From positions 26,686-90,685 of the forward strand of contig NZ_QUAC01000486.1 in NCBI RefSeq assembly GCF_003389455.1: DNA of 64,000 nt. The letters run 5' to 3'. The DNA is from Streptomyces inhibens. GTDB lineage: Bacteria > Actinomycetota > Actinomycetes > Streptomycetales > Streptomycetaceae. Of the stretch, positions 36,741 through 45,454 are shown piece after piece (position 1 is the stretch's first letter; each line of letters opens with the position of its first letter). The notes under the pieces were generated by a model. It had not been told where the DNA came from. It did no database searches and saw only the letters and a program-made list of their open reading frames with translations. Both the position numbers and the translations under genes were made by a program.

Positions 36741-37154
36741 ATGGACGAAGCACAGTACTACCCCGGACTCGTGGGCCCCAGCCGGGTGGCAGGCGGCACG
36801 ACCGTGCTCGAACTCAGCGGCGATCTGGACATTCTCGCCGTGTCGGTGCTGTCGGGCCGGCTGGACGACCTCACCGGTGCCCAGGGCGCCGATCTCCTGC
36901 TCGACCTGCGCGCGGTGACCTTCATCGACTGCGCCGGACTGTCCCTGCTCAGCCGCGCCCGCTACCGGACCCGGCAGCGCGGCGGCCGGCTGCGGCTGGC
37001 CGGCGTGATCGCCGGCGGGAGCGTCGCGCGGCTGCTCCGGATGACCGGACTGACCGGCGACTTCGAGATCGTGTCCGACGACGGCACGGCCGGAGCCGGA
37101 GACGCGGCCACCGAAGCCGCCGGAGCGCCCGGCGCCGGCAGCGCCGTGGCCTGA
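36741..37154 (+). CDS. STAS-domain anti-sigma factor antagonist-like protein
   Basis: A 137-residue STAS protein: TTVLELSGDLDILAVSVLSG, LLLDLRAVTFIDCAGLSLLS, RARYRTRQRGGRLRLAGVIA, VARLLRMTGLTGDFEIVSDD. In RsbV/SpoIIAA/BldG-type antagonists the second block contains a phosphorylatable Ser (DSSGL); here it is DCAGL, so the switch by phosphorylation is probably absent or different. Other streptomycete STAS proteins also show this. No partner kinase is adjacent. The C-terminal 25 residues are Ala/Gly-rich. Confidence 0.85.
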   Translation: MDEAQYYPGLVGPSRVAGGTTVLELSGDLDILAVSVLSGRLDDLTGAQGADLLLDLRAVTFIDCAGLSLLSRARYRTRQRGGRLRLAGVIAGGSVARLLRMTGLTGDFEIVSDDGTAGAGDAATEAAGAPGAGSAVA

Positions 37155-37172
37155 CCGGCCCGCCCGCAGGGC

Positions 37173-37661
37173 TCAGGCCGGCAGGACCGCCTCGATGGCG
37201 GTGACCAGCTCCTCGGCCTCCGGCTCGGTGCGCGGCCGGAAGCGGCCCGCGACCTCGCCCCGGGCGTCGATCAGGAACTTCTCGAAGTTCCACTGCACAT
37301 CGCCCGCCGCGCCTTCGGCGTCCTCGGTGGCGGTCAGCGCCGCGTACAGCGGGTGCCGCTCCTCGCCGTTGACATCGGCCTTCTCGAACAGCGGGAAGCT
37401 GACGCCGTACGTCGCCGAGCAGAAGGTGGCGATCTCCTCGGCGGTGCCCGGCTCCTGGCCCGCGAACTGGTTGCTGGGGAAGCCCAGCACGCTGAAGCCA
37501 CGGTCCGCGTAGCGCTGCTGAAGCCGCTCCAGACCCGAATACTGCGGGGTCAGCCCGCACTTGGACGCCACATTCACCACCAGCAGGGCCTTGCCCCGGT
37601 AGTCGGCGAGCGAAGCGGGGTCACCTGTCAGGGTGCGCAGCGGGATGTCGTACAGGCTCAC
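37173..37661 (-). CDS. Glutathione peroxidase-like thiol peroxidase
   Basis: A 162-residue peroxidase of the GPx family, cysteine form. The peroxidatic Cys is in LLVVNVASKCGLTPQYSGLE, the Gln in VLGFPSNQFAGQEPGT, and the Trp/Asn in VQWNFEKFLID. In actinobacteria such enzymes usually use thioredoxin or mycothiol rather than glutathione. GTG 37661 is chosen because AGGAG lies 7 bases upstream; an ATG six bases earlier would be against the ribosome-binding site. The upstream small gene overlaps its start region. Confidence 0.92.
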   Translation of the reverse strand: MSLYDIPLRTLTGDPASLADYRGKALLVVNVASKCGLTPQYSGLERLQQRYADRGFSVLGFPSNQFAGQEPGTAEEIATFCSATYGVSFPLFEKADVNGEERHPLYAALTATEDAEGAAGDVQWNFEKFLIDARGEVAGRFRPRTEPEAEELVTAIEAVLPA

Positions 37662-37935
37662 GGTCATGCTCCTCGTCACGGGTCCGCGGAAAGGGACGTC
37701 CATCATCGGTCCCAACAGCGGCGCCCGCTCGGATCTTCCCCGGATCGTCGACCGGCCACGAGACGACCGGCCGGAGCGCACCCGAGCGCCACTCCTTGAG
37801 CAGCTGATCGAAGATCGGCGTCTCCTCCTCGGCCGGGCGGCGCGCCTGGGGGGCGGGAGGCGGCGGCAGCGGCGGGGGCTGATGGGGCAGGGAGATGCGC
37901 TGAAAAGGGTGGGAGGCGGGCTTCTTGGCGTCCAT
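37621..37935 (-). CDS. Small proline-rich hypothetical protein
   Basis: A 104-residue product starting MDAKKPASHPFQRISLPHQP, followed by a Pro run and ETPIFDQLLKEWRSGALRPV. The segment FDQLLKEW and surrounding charge pattern look like real coding sequence. Its stop lies 40 bases inside the glutathione peroxidase gene, which would couple the two. The ribosome-binding site is weak. Uncertain. Confidence 0.45.
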   Translation of the reverse strand: MDAKKPASHPFQRISLPHQPPPLPPPPAPQARRPAEEETPIFDQLLKEWRSGALRPVVSWPVDDPGKIRAGAAVGTDDGRPFPRTRDEEHDREPVRHPAAHPDR

Positions 37936-38037
37936 GCCCGGACTCAACCGGAAATCGGCGCCCGGGTTGCGGGACGCGGCCGGGACGGCCCGCAGATGCC
38001 CCTGCGGTGGTGACGGGCAGAAGATACGTTCGCGCCC

Positions 38038-38072
38038 CACAGGGGCCGATGGTTGCCCCATCGGCCCCTGTG
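38038..38072 (-). terminator. Terminator after the spore-pigment hydroxylase gene
   Basis: CACAGGGGCCGATGG at 38038-38052 pairs perfectly with 38058-38072 (15 bp, 5-base loop), 93 bases past the stop of the minus-strand hydroxylase gene. Confidence 0.8.
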
Positions 38073-38165
38073 TCATCAAGCGTCCCGTGTGCCTCGCGGC
38101 ACCGCCCCGTATGCCGTACGACCGGGTTCGCACCGTTCGTACGGGACCGGGGAGAGCCGGGCGGC

Positions 38166-39800
38166 TCAGCTCCGGCAGAGCAGCGATTCGAGGACTTCTC
38201 GGAGCGTCGCCTCGGGGTCGGCCACCCGCCCCTCCGCCCGCCACGCCACGAACCCGTCGGGGCGTACCAGCACCGCACCCTCGGACGTCGTCCCGTGCTT
38301 CTCGGCCCAGTCGGCGCCCTCTTCGGGAACCAGATCGTCGTCGGGCCCGGTGCCGACCAGATAGCAGTCCAACCGGAGGCCGAACTGCTCGACGGCCCCC
38401 TTGGCCGCGGTCCGCCACATCTCGCCCTCGGAGCCGGTGAGCAGCACGAAGGACTTCTCGTACAGGTCGAGGGTCGAGCGACGGTCGCCGTTGACCTGGA
38501 GCCACATGTGCGGGGCGCGGGTGCCCGGTTCGCCCGTCAGCCGCATCTGGTCGGGTACCACCGGCAGCTCGGGGTCGGCGCCGACGACCGCGCCGCGCGG
38601 ATAGCAGTACCCCAGGGCGACGGTGAGCACCCCGCGCTGCCGGCCACCGCCCGCGCCGGGCGCCGGCGCATAGCCCGGGTGGCTGTGCTCGGCCGAGCGG
38701 GCCGAGGCACGGGCGCTCGTCTCCCGCGCCACCGGCTGCCGCTCCGTCTCGTACGTCGCCAGCAGTTCGGGGCCGGCCGAGCCGTTCAGCACCGCCGCGA
38801 GCTTCCAGGCGAGGTTGTGGGCGTCCTGGATGCCGGTGTTGGAGCCGAACGCCCCGGTGGGGGACATCTCGTGGGCCGAGTCGCCGGCCAGGAAGACCCG
38901 GCCGGCCGCATAGCGCTCCGCGACCCGTTCGGCGGCGTGCCAGGGCGCCTTGCCGGTGATCTCAACGTCCAGGTCCAGCACGCCCGTTGCGCGGCGGATG
39001 TGGTCGATGCACCGCTCGTCGGTGAAGTCCTCCAGGGTTTCCCCCTGGTCGGGGTGCCACGGGGCGTGGAAGACCCAGTCCGCCTCGTTGTCGACCGGCA
39101 GCAGCGCGCCGTCGGCCTCCGGGTTGGTCAAGTAGCAGGCGATGAAGCGGCGGTCGCCCACCACGTCCGCCAGCGCCGGTGCGCGGAAGGTGATGCTGAC
39201 GTTGTGGAACAGGTCGCCGGGGCCGGTCTGGCCGAAGCCCAGCCGCTCCCGGACCGGGCTGCGCGGGCCGTCGGCCGCGATCAGGTAGTCCGCCTGCACG
39301 GTGGTGTGGTCGCCGGTCTCCCGGTTCTTGACGACCGCGGTCACGCCGTGCGCGTCCTGGTCGAAAGAGATCAGCTCGGTGGAGAACCGCAGATCGCCGC
39401 CGAGTGCGCGGGCACTGCCGACCAGCACCGGTTCGAGATCGTTCTGGCTGCACAGACACCATGCGGCCGGGCTGATACGGGCCAGCCCGCCGCCCGGGTC
39501 GATCTCCTTGAACAGCCACTCCTGGTCGTCGCCGGTGAGCGACGGCGCCTGCAGAATTCCGTGGTTGTCGGCCAGGACCGACGCGGCCTCGCGGATCTGC
39601 CGCTCCGCGCCGGCCACCCGGTACAGCTCCATCGTGCGGACGTTGTTCCCTCGCCCGCGTGGGTGACGTGAGGTGTCGGAGTGCTTCTCGACCAGCAGGT
39701 GCCGGACGCCCAGGCGTCCCAGGAACAGTGACGCGGACAGGCCTACCAGGGACCCGCCCACGATGAGTACCGGAACCCTGTCTTCGGCGGTGGGATTCAT
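38166..39800 (-). CDS. FAD-dependent polyketide hydroxylase, spore-pigment (WhiE ORFVIII-like)
   Basis: A 544-residue aromatic polyketide monooxygenase. The FAD motif VLIVGGSLVGLSASLFLGRL is near the N-terminus; the substrate motif ADYLIAADGPRSPVRERLGF is central; and the second FAD motif is VFLAGDSAHEMSPTGAFGSN. The C-terminal thioredoxin-like domain is typical of PheA/TfdB-type hydroxylases. It is transcribed away from the polyketide operon, exactly as whiE ORFVIII in S. coelicolor, so it likely hydroxylates the pigment late in its synthesis. ATG 39800 has GGAG upstream. The shared 249-base gap to the operon probably holds sporulation-specific promoters. Confidence 0.9.
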   Translation of the reverse strand: MNPTAEDRVPVLIVGGSLVGLSASLFLGRLGVRHLLVEKHSDTSRHPRGRGNNVRTMELYRVAGAERQIREAASVLADNHGILQAPSLTGDDQEWLFKEIDPGGGLARISPAAWCLCSQNDLEPVLVGSARALGGDLRFSTELISFDQDAHGVTAVVKNRETGDHTTVQADYLIAADGPRSPVRERLGFGQTGPGDLFHNVSITFRAPALADVVGDRRFIACYLTNPEADGALLPVDNEADWVFHAPWHPDQGETLEDFTDERCIDHIRRATGVLDLDVEITGKAPWHAAERVAERYAAGRVFLAGDSAHEMSPTGAFGSNTGIQDAHNLAWKLAAVLNGSAGPELLATYETERQPVARETSARASARSAEHSHPGYAPAPGAGGGRQRGVLTVALGYCYPRGAVVGADPELPVVPDQMRLTGEPGTRAPHMWLQVNGDRRSTLDLYEKSFVLLTGSEGEMWRTAAKGAVEQFGLRLDCYLVGTGPDDDLVPEEGADWAEKHGTTSEGAVLVRPDGFVAWRAEGRVADPEATLREVLESLLCRS

Positions 39801-40049
39801 TGCGTGCTCCAGCTCGGGGGGCGCGTAGGGCAGATGGAGCACGCATGCCCGGCCCGGGGCCTGTTCGATCACGGTTCACCTGCATGGCTCACAGATCTCG
39901 CGCCGCCCGTGGGTGGCGGCCACGATCGAATCCGGGACGCCCCCGGACACCGGGCAGGCCGCCCCCACCATCCGGCTCAGTCACCGGATCGCACCGGAAC
40001 TGACGACGCACCACAGGGGCCATCGGGCCCCGAAGGAGATGCGTAGACG

Positions 40050-41168
40050 ATGACAACGCTGTCGGAACGAATATCCCAGTCAGCCTTCGACGGCTCCCGG
40101 CTCCGGGTCGTGCTGCTTCTGGATCTCCACGACGGAGCCCAGCAGGACTTCCTGGAAGCCTACGAGCACCTGCGCAACCAGGTCGCGTCCGTGCCCGGAC
40201 ACATCACCGACCAGCTGTGCCAGTCCATCGAGAACCCCTCGCAGTGGCTCATCACCAGTGAATGGGAGAGCGCACCGCCCTTCCTGGCCTGGGTCAACAG
40301 CGAGGAACACGTCAAGATGGTCCAGCCGCTGCACGGCTGTGTACGCGACACCCGGTCGCTGCGCTTCAGCGTGCTGCGCGAGACCTCGAACGTCGCCGTC
40401 CACACCCCCGAGCCCCTCAAGGGGCGGCTGCAGGCCAACCCCCGCGTCGGCGACGGTGTGGTCCGGCACGCGCTGACCTTCACCGTGAAGCCGGGCAGCG
40501 AATCGATGGTCGCCGAGATCCTCGCCGGGTACACCTCCCCGGAGGCCCGGGTCGACGACACCACCCGGCTCCGCCGCACCTCCCTGTTCATGCACGGCAA
40601 CCGCGTCGTGCGGGCGGTCGAGGTACAGGGCGACCTGGTCGCGGCGCTGCGCCACATCTCCCGGCAGCCCGAGGTCCGGGCCGTCGAGGAGGCCATCAAC
40701 CCGTATCTGGAGCAGGACCGCGACCTCAGCGACCCGAACTCCGCCCGGGTGTTCTTCACCCGCGCCGCACTGCCCGCGGTGCACCACGTCGCGGCGGGCA
40801 AACAGCAGCCCGACGGAGTACGGCGGCACGCGCTGACCTACCCCGCCAAGGAGGGGTGCGGCATGGCACTGGCGCAGATGCTGGCGCGCCAGGACGAGCT
40901 GGCCGCCGACGACCCGGCGTGCCCCATCGCCGGCAGCACCATCTTCCAGCGCGACGACATCGTCGTCCGGCTCATCGATCTGCGGATCCCCGTCGACAGC
41001 GATCCGATGCTGTCGCTCGGTGTGCGCGGTCCCCGCAAGACGGCCGTGCTGCGGCGTCTCCTCGACACCGATGTGGCCGGCGGTCTGTCCAACGACCGCG
41101 AGATTGCGCACTTCCTGGAGCGCTCCGACATGGCCCTGATCACCGACCGCCGGGCACCGGGCGCCTGA
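40050..41168 (+). CDS. SchA/CurD-like spore-pigment protein (WhiE ORFI-like)
   Basis: A 372-residue protein of the SchA/CurD family, first gene of spore-pigment operons. Three similar ferredoxin-like monooxygenase-type repeats are visible: one at residues 10-125 (LRVVLLLDLHDGAQQDFLEA), one at 140-235 (VVRHALTFTVKPGSESMVAE) and one at 265-360 (VRRHALTYPAKEGCGMALAQ). The exact reaction is not known; the repeats resemble antibiotic biosynthesis monooxygenase folds. GAAGGAG precedes ATG 40050. Confidence 0.87.
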   Translation: MTTLSERISQSAFDGSRLRVVLLLDLHDGAQQDFLEAYEHLRNQVASVPGHITDQLCQSIENPSQWLITSEWESAPPFLAWVNSEEHVKMVQPLHGCVRDTRSLRFSVLRETSNVAVHTPEPLKGRLQANPRVGDGVVRHALTFTVKPGSESMVAEILAGYTSPEARVDDTTRLRRTSLFMHGNRVVRAVEVQGDLVAALRHISRQPEVRAVEEAINPYLEQDRDLSDPNSARVFFTRAALPAVHHVAAGKQQPDGVRRHALTYPAKEGCGMALAQMLARQDELAADDPACPIAGSTIFQRDDIVVRLIDLRIPVDSDPMLSLGVRGPRKTAVLRRLLDTDVAGGLSNDREIAHFLERSDMALITDRRAPGA

Positions 41169-41236
41169 CCGCATCCGGCCGCGGCAGCCATTCACCCCCA
41201 CTCAACCGCCGGCATCAGCCCCTGGAGGAATCAGCC

Positions 41237-41671
41237 ATGACCACGCACCGCCCACGCATCGTGGACCTCAGTGAGACCCAGCCCAACCGCCGGCGCGGAG
41301 GTGATCTGCGCGCCATGCTGACACCCAGTGCGGTGGGCGCCACGAGTGGCTTCATGGGCATGGCACTCGTGCAGCCCGGCGAGCGCATCGGCGAGCACTA
41401 CCACCCGTACTCCGAGGAGTTCGTGTACGTCGTCCAAGGCGCGCTCGAAGTGGACCTCGACGGGGAACCGCACCCGCTGCGTCCGGATCAGGGGCTGCTG
41501 ATCCCTCCCTATATGCGGCATCGCTTCCGCAATGTCGGCGACGTCGAGGCCCGCATGGTCTTCCACCTCGGCCCGCTGGCCCCGCGCCCCGAGCTCGGGC
41601 ATGTCGATACCGAGGGCGCGGAAGCGGGCACTCACGCCGGGCCACCCGAACGCACGGAGCCGGTGTCATGA
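41237..41671 (+). CDS. Cupin protein of the spore-pigment operon (WhiE ORFII-like)
   Basis: A 144-residue single-domain cupin. Motif 1 is PGERIGEHYHPYSEEFVYVV with two His and Glu for metal, and motif 2 is LIPPYMRHRFRNVGDVEAR. Such cupins in aromatic polyketide clusters act as cyclases or oxygenases. GGAGG lies 8 bases before ATG 41237. The stop overlaps the KS-alpha ATG by 4 bases. Confidence 0.9.
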   Translation: MTTHRPRIVDLSETQPNRRRGGDLRAMLTPSAVGATSGFMGMALVQPGERIGEHYHPYSEEFVYVVQGALEVDLDGEPHPLRPDQGLLIPPYMRHRFRNVGDVEARMVFHLGPLAPRPELGHVDTEGAEAGTHAGPPERTEPVS

Positions 41672-42936
41672 CCCGCCGCGTGGCGGTCACCGGCGTCGGC
41701 ATCGTCGCCCCGGGCGGCGTGGGTGTGCCCGCCTTCTGGGACCTGCTGTCCGCCGGCCGTACGGCGACCCGTGGCATCACCCTCTTCAACCCGGAGGGTT
41801 TCCGCTCACGCATCGCCGCAGAGTGCGACTTCGACCCCGCGGCCCACGGCCTGAGCGAGGAGCAGGTGGCCCGCTCGGACCGGTACATCCAGTTCGCGAT
41901 GGTCGCCGCGGACGAGGCGCTGCGCGACGCCGGCCTGGACACCGAGGAGGAGAACCCCTGGCGCATCGGGGTGTCCCTGGGCACCGCGGTCGGCGGCACC
42001 ACGCGCCTGGAGCACGACTATGTCGCCGTCAGCAACCACGGCCTGCGGTGGGATGTCGACCACCGGCCGGCCGGCCGCCACCTGGAGCGGGCGTTCTCGC
42101 CCAGTTCGCTGGCCTCCGCCGTGGCGGAGCAGATCGGCGCCCACGGCCCGGTGCAGACCGTCTCGACGGGCTGCACCTCCGGCCTCGACGCCATCGGGTA
42201 CGCCTTCCACTCGATCGAGGAGGGCCGGGTCGATGTGTGCATCGCCGGCGCGTCGGACTCCCCGATCTCCCCGATCACCGTGGCCTGCTTCGACGCGATC
42301 AAGGCGACCTCGGCGAACAACGACGACCCGGCCCACGCCTCCCGGCCGTTCGACGCCCACCGCGACGGATTCGTCATGGGTGAGGGCGGCGCCGTACTCG
42401 TCCTGGAGGAGCTGGAACACGCCCGCGCCCGCGGTGCGACCGTCCACTGCGAGATACGCGGCTACGCCACCTTCGGCAACGCGTACCACATGACCGGTCT
42501 CACCCAGGAGGGCCTGGAGATGGCCGAGGCGATCAACCGCGCACTCGGCCACGCCAAGCTCGACGCCACCCAGGTCGACTACGTCAACGCGCACGGCTCG
42601 GGCACCCAGCAGAACGACCGGCACGAGACGGCCGCGGTCAAACGGTCCCTCGGTGCGCATGCGCACAAGGTGCCGATGAGCTCCATCAAATCCATGGTGG
42701 GCCATTCGCTCGGTGCGATCGGCGCGATCGAGATCGTCGCCTGCGTGCTGGCACTGACCCATCAAGTGGTGCCGCCGACGGCCAACTACGAGACTCCGGA
42801 CCCGGAGTGCGACCTCGACTATGTGCCCAAGACGGCACGGGAGCTGCCGCTGCGTTCGGTGCTCTCGGTCGGCAGCGGCTTCGGAGGATTCCAGTCAGCG
42901 GTGGTACTGACCCGACAGGGTGGGAGGGCACGATGA
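41668..42936 (+). CDS. whiE-ORFIII: Type II PKS ketosynthase alpha (WhiE ORFIII-like)
   Basis: A 422-residue ketosynthase that, with the chain-length factor, builds the poly-beta-ketone. The nucleophile Cys169 is in TVSTGCTSGLDA, and the catalytic His residues are in YVNAHGSGTQQND and VGHSLGAIGAIE. The sequence is of the spore-pigment class, which typically makes a dodecaketide (C24) chain. It overlaps its neighbours by ATGA at both ends, so translation is coupled through the core minimal PKS genes. Confidence 0.95.
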   Translation: MTRRVAVTGVGIVAPGGVGVPAFWDLLSAGRTATRGITLFNPEGFRSRIAAECDFDPAAHGLSEEQVARSDRYIQFAMVAADEALRDAGLDTEEENPWRIGVSLGTAVGGTTRLEHDYVAVSNHGLRWDVDHRPAGRHLERAFSPSSLASAVAEQIGAHGPVQTVSTGCTSGLDAIGYAFHSIEEGRVDVCIAGASDSPISPITVACFDAIKATSANNDDPAHASRPFDAHRDGFVMGEGGAVLVLEELEHARARGATVHCEIRGYATFGNAYHMTGLTQEGLEMAEAINRALGHAKLDATQVDYVNAHGSGTQQNDRHETAAVKRSLGAHAHKVPMSSIKSMVGHSLGAIGAIEIVACVLALTHQVVPPTANYETPDPECDLDYVPKTARELPLRSVLSVGSGFGGFQSAVVLTRQGGRAR

Positions 42937-44183
42937 GCTCCCCGAAAGAACGTCGTTCCGTCGTCACGGGCATCGGCGTCATCGCCCCCAACGGGGTGAG
43001 CACCGACGCCTTCTGGAAGGCGACCAGGGAAGGCATCAGCGTCCTCGACGTGGTGACCCGCGAAGGGTGCGAGCACCTGCCGCTCAAGGTCGCCGGCGAG
43101 GTCCGCGGATTCGACCCGGCGGATCTGATCGAGGAGAGATACCTCGTCCAGACCGACCGGTTCACGCACTTCGCCATGGCGGCGGCCAACCTCGCGCTGG
43201 ACGACGCCCGCCTCGGCCGTGCCGACTACAACGACTCGCCGTTCGCGGTGGGAGTGGTCACGGCCGCCGGATCGGGCGGTGGTGAGTTCGGCCAGCGGGA
43301 GCTGCAACGGCTCTGGGGCCAGGGCTCCCGCCACGTCGGTCCGTACCAGTCGATCGCCTGGTTCTACGCGGCGAGCACCGGACAGATCTCCATCCGCGGC
43401 GGGTTCAAGGGGCCGTGCGGAGTGGTGGCCAGTGACGAGGCGGGCGGTCTGGATGCCCTGGCGCATGCCTGCCGCACCATACGGCGCGGCACCGACGCGG
43501 TCGTCGTGGGCGCCGCCGAGGCGCCGCTTGCCCCCTACTCGGTCGTCTGCCAGCTCGGCTACGACGATCTGAGCACACTCGACGACCCGGCCCGCGCCTA
43601 CCGTCCGTTCACCAGCGGTGCGTGTGGATTCGTACCCGCCGAGGGCGGAGCGATGCTGGTGGTCGAGGAGGAGGCGGCGGCCCGGAGCCGCGGCGCCACC
43701 GTCCGGGCCGTGTTGTCCGGGCATGCCGCGACCTTCACCGGAGCCTCCCTGTGGGAGGAGTCCAGGGACGGGCTCGCCCACGCGATCCGCGGTGCACTGG
43801 AGGACGCGCGGTGCGCCCCGGAGGAGATCGACGTGGTGTTCGCCGATGCGCTCGGTGTCCCCGCGGCCGACCGGGCCGAGGCCCTGGCCATCGCGGACAC
43901 CCTGGGGCGGCACGCCCCGCAGGTCCCGGTGACCGCACCCAAGACCGGCACCGGCCGGGCGTACTGCGGTGCCCCCGTTCTGGACATCGCGGCCGCGGTG
44001 CTCGCCATGGAGGACGGCGTCGTGCCGCCCACCCCCAACGTCGTCGACGTCTGCCACGACCTTGACGTGGTGACGGGCCGGGCCCGCCCCGGCGAGTTGC
44101 GGACGGCGTTGGTGCTGAGCCGGGGACTGATGGGTTCGAACGCGGCGATGGTGCTGCGGAAGGGTCCCAAGTCCCCCTCGTGA
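42933..44183 (+). CDS. whiE-ORFIV: Type II PKS chain-length factor, KS-beta (WhiE ORFIV-like)
   Basis: A 416-residue KS-like partner lacking the active-site Cys. At the position of Cys169 of KS-alpha the sequence is GVVASDEAGGLDAL, so Glu169 replaces the Gln usual in other chain-length factors. The heterodimer interface and gate residues cannot be judged by eye. It forms a heterodimer with KS-alpha and sets chain length. Confidence 0.93.
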   Translation: MSSPKERRSVVTGIGVIAPNGVSTDAFWKATREGISVLDVVTREGCEHLPLKVAGEVRGFDPADLIEERYLVQTDRFTHFAMAAANLALDDARLGRADYNDSPFAVGVVTAAGSGGGEFGQRELQRLWGQGSRHVGPYQSIAWFYAASTGQISIRGGFKGPCGVVASDEAGGLDALAHACRTIRRGTDAVVVGAAEAPLAPYSVVCQLGYDDLSTLDDPARAYRPFTSGACGFVPAEGGAMLVVEEEAAARSRGATVRAVLSGHAATFTGASLWEESRDGLAHAIRGALEDARCAPEEIDVVFADALGVPAADRAEALAIADTLGRHAPQVPVTAPKTGTGRAYCGAPVLDIAAAVLAMEDGVVPPTPNVVDVCHDLDVVTGRARPGELRTALVLSRGLMGSNAAMVLRKGPKSPS

Positions 44184-44198
44184 GAAGGAGAAACCCAG

Positions 44199-44477
44199 AT
44201 GACTGCTCAACTGACTCTCGACGAGCTGGCAGCGCTGATGAAGTCGGCCGCCGGCCTCACCGTCGACCCCAAGGAACTGGCGAACCGGTCCGAATCGACC
44301 TTCGCCGAGTTCGGCCTCGACTCGCTCGGCCTGCTCGGCATCGTGGGCGAGCTGGAGAACCGGCACGGCCGGCCGATGCCGACCGACGCGGAGCGCTGCA
44401 AGACGCCGCGCGACTTCCTCGACCTCGTCAACACCAGCCAGAAGCACACCGACACCGTGCCTACGACAGGAGCCTGA
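44199..44477 (+). CDS. whiE-ORFV: Acyl carrier protein (WhiE ORFV-like)
   Basis: A 92-residue ACP with the phosphopantetheine site at Ser42 in TFAEFGLDSLGLLGIVGELE. It carries the growing polyketide. AAGGAG lies before ATG 44199; the next gene starts 2 bases after the stop. Confidence 0.95.
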   Translation: MTAQLTLDELAALMKSAAGLTVDPKELANRSESTFAEFGLDSLGLLGIVGELENRHGRPMPTDAERCKTPRDFLDLVNTSQKHTDTVPTTGA

Positions 44478-44478
44478 C

Positions 44479-44952
44479 ATGCCCGGCCACACCGAGAACG
44501 ACATCACCATCGCGGCGCCCCTCGACCTCGTCTGGGACATCACCAACGACATTGAGAAGTGGCCCCAGCTGTTCAGCGAGTACGCCTCGGTCGAGGTGAT
44601 CTCCCGGGAGGGCGACAAGACCACCTTCCGGCTGACGATGCACCCGGACGACAACGGCACCGTCTGGAGCTGGGTCTCCGAGCGGGTCATCGACCGCCAG
44701 GGCCGCACCGTCCGCGCCCGCCGCGTCGAGACCGGTCCCTTCGAGCACATGGACATCCACTGGAAGTACGCCGAGATCCCCGGTGGCACCTCGATGCACT
44801 GGACCCAGGACTTCGCGATGAAGCCCCAGGCCCCGGTCGACGACAAGGGCATGACCGAGCTCATCAACCGCAACTCCCGGATCCAGATGGAGCTCATCCG
44901 GGACAAGATCGAACAGCGGGACCGCGAACTCCGGTCCGCCACCGTCAGCTGA
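44479..44952 (+). CDS. whiE-ORFVI: Aromatase/cyclase, SRPBCC fold (WhiE ORFVI-like)
   Basis: A 157-residue single-domain helix-grip aromatase/cyclase: ENDITIAAPLDLVWDITNDI, WPQLFSEYASVEVISREGDK, VWSWVSERVIDRQGRTVRAR, TSMHWTQDFAMKP. It resembles the WhiE/TcmN N-terminal cyclases that set the first-ring regiochemistry of an uncreduced chain. It follows the ACP gene by one base, giving stoichiometric coupling. Confidence 0.92.
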   Translation: MPGHTENDITIAAPLDLVWDITNDIEKWPQLFSEYASVEVISREGDKTTFRLTMHPDDNGTVWSWVSERVIDRQGRTVRARRVETGPFEHMDIHWKYAEIPGGTSMHWTQDFAMKPQAPVDDKGMTELINRNSRIQMELIRDKIEQRDRELRSATVS

Positions 44953-45008
44953 CGGCCCGCCAGGCCGTGTCCGGACCGCCACCCGGCGGCAACGAAGGGA
45001 CCTCCCTG

Positions 45009-45341
45009 ATGCACCACGCTCTGATCGTCGCTCGTATGGCACCCGGTTCGGCTCCGGACATCGCCGAGGTCTTCAAGGCCTCCGACCGTACGGAACTGCC
45101 CCACCTGGTCGGCGTCTCGCGGCGGACCCTCTTCCAGTTCGGTGAGGTGTATCTGCACCTCATCGAATCCGACCGGCCGCCCGGCCCGGAGATCGCCAAG
45201 GTCACGGAACACCCCGAGTTCCGCGCCATCAGCGACAAACTGTCCGCCTTCGTCAGCGCGTACGACCCGCAGACCTGGCGAAGCCCCAAGGACGCGATGG
45301 CCCAGCAGTTCTACACCTGGGAGCGCGACGGCAGCGGCTGA
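45009..45341 (+). CDS. whiE-ORFVII: TcmI-family polyketide cyclase (WhiE ORFVII-like)
   Basis: A 110-residue ferredoxin-like cyclase: HHALIVARMAPGSAPDIAEV, ELPHLVGVSRRTLFQFGEVY, LHLIESDRPPGPEIAKVTEH. It closes later rings of the pigment. It is the last gene of the operon, followed by a strong hairpin. GAAGGGA is 4 bases from the ATG at a fair distance. Confidence 0.92.
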   Translation: MHHALIVARMAPGSAPDIAEVFKASDRTELPHLVGVSRRTLFQFGEVYLHLIESDRPPGPEIAKVTEHPEFRAISDKLSAFVSAYDPQTWRSPKDAMAQQFYTWERDGSG

Positions 45342-45397
45342 CGTGCACGCGGAGCCGAGGCGACCCCCCGGCTCCCGCGTCCATCCGTGAACGGGCA

Positions 45398-45437
45398 AGG
45401 TCGCCCGGCGAGGAGGCTCCTCCTCACCGGGCGACCT
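45398..45437. terminator. Bidirectional terminator between the whiE-type operon and the O-methyltransferase gene
   Basis: AGGTCGCCCGG at 45398-45408 and CCGGGCGACCT at 45427-45437 form the outer stem; inner GAGGAG/CTCCTC extend it. It lies between two convergent genes and so can serve both. Confidence 0.88.
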
Positions 45438-45454
45438 GCTGTTCACGCACGAGC

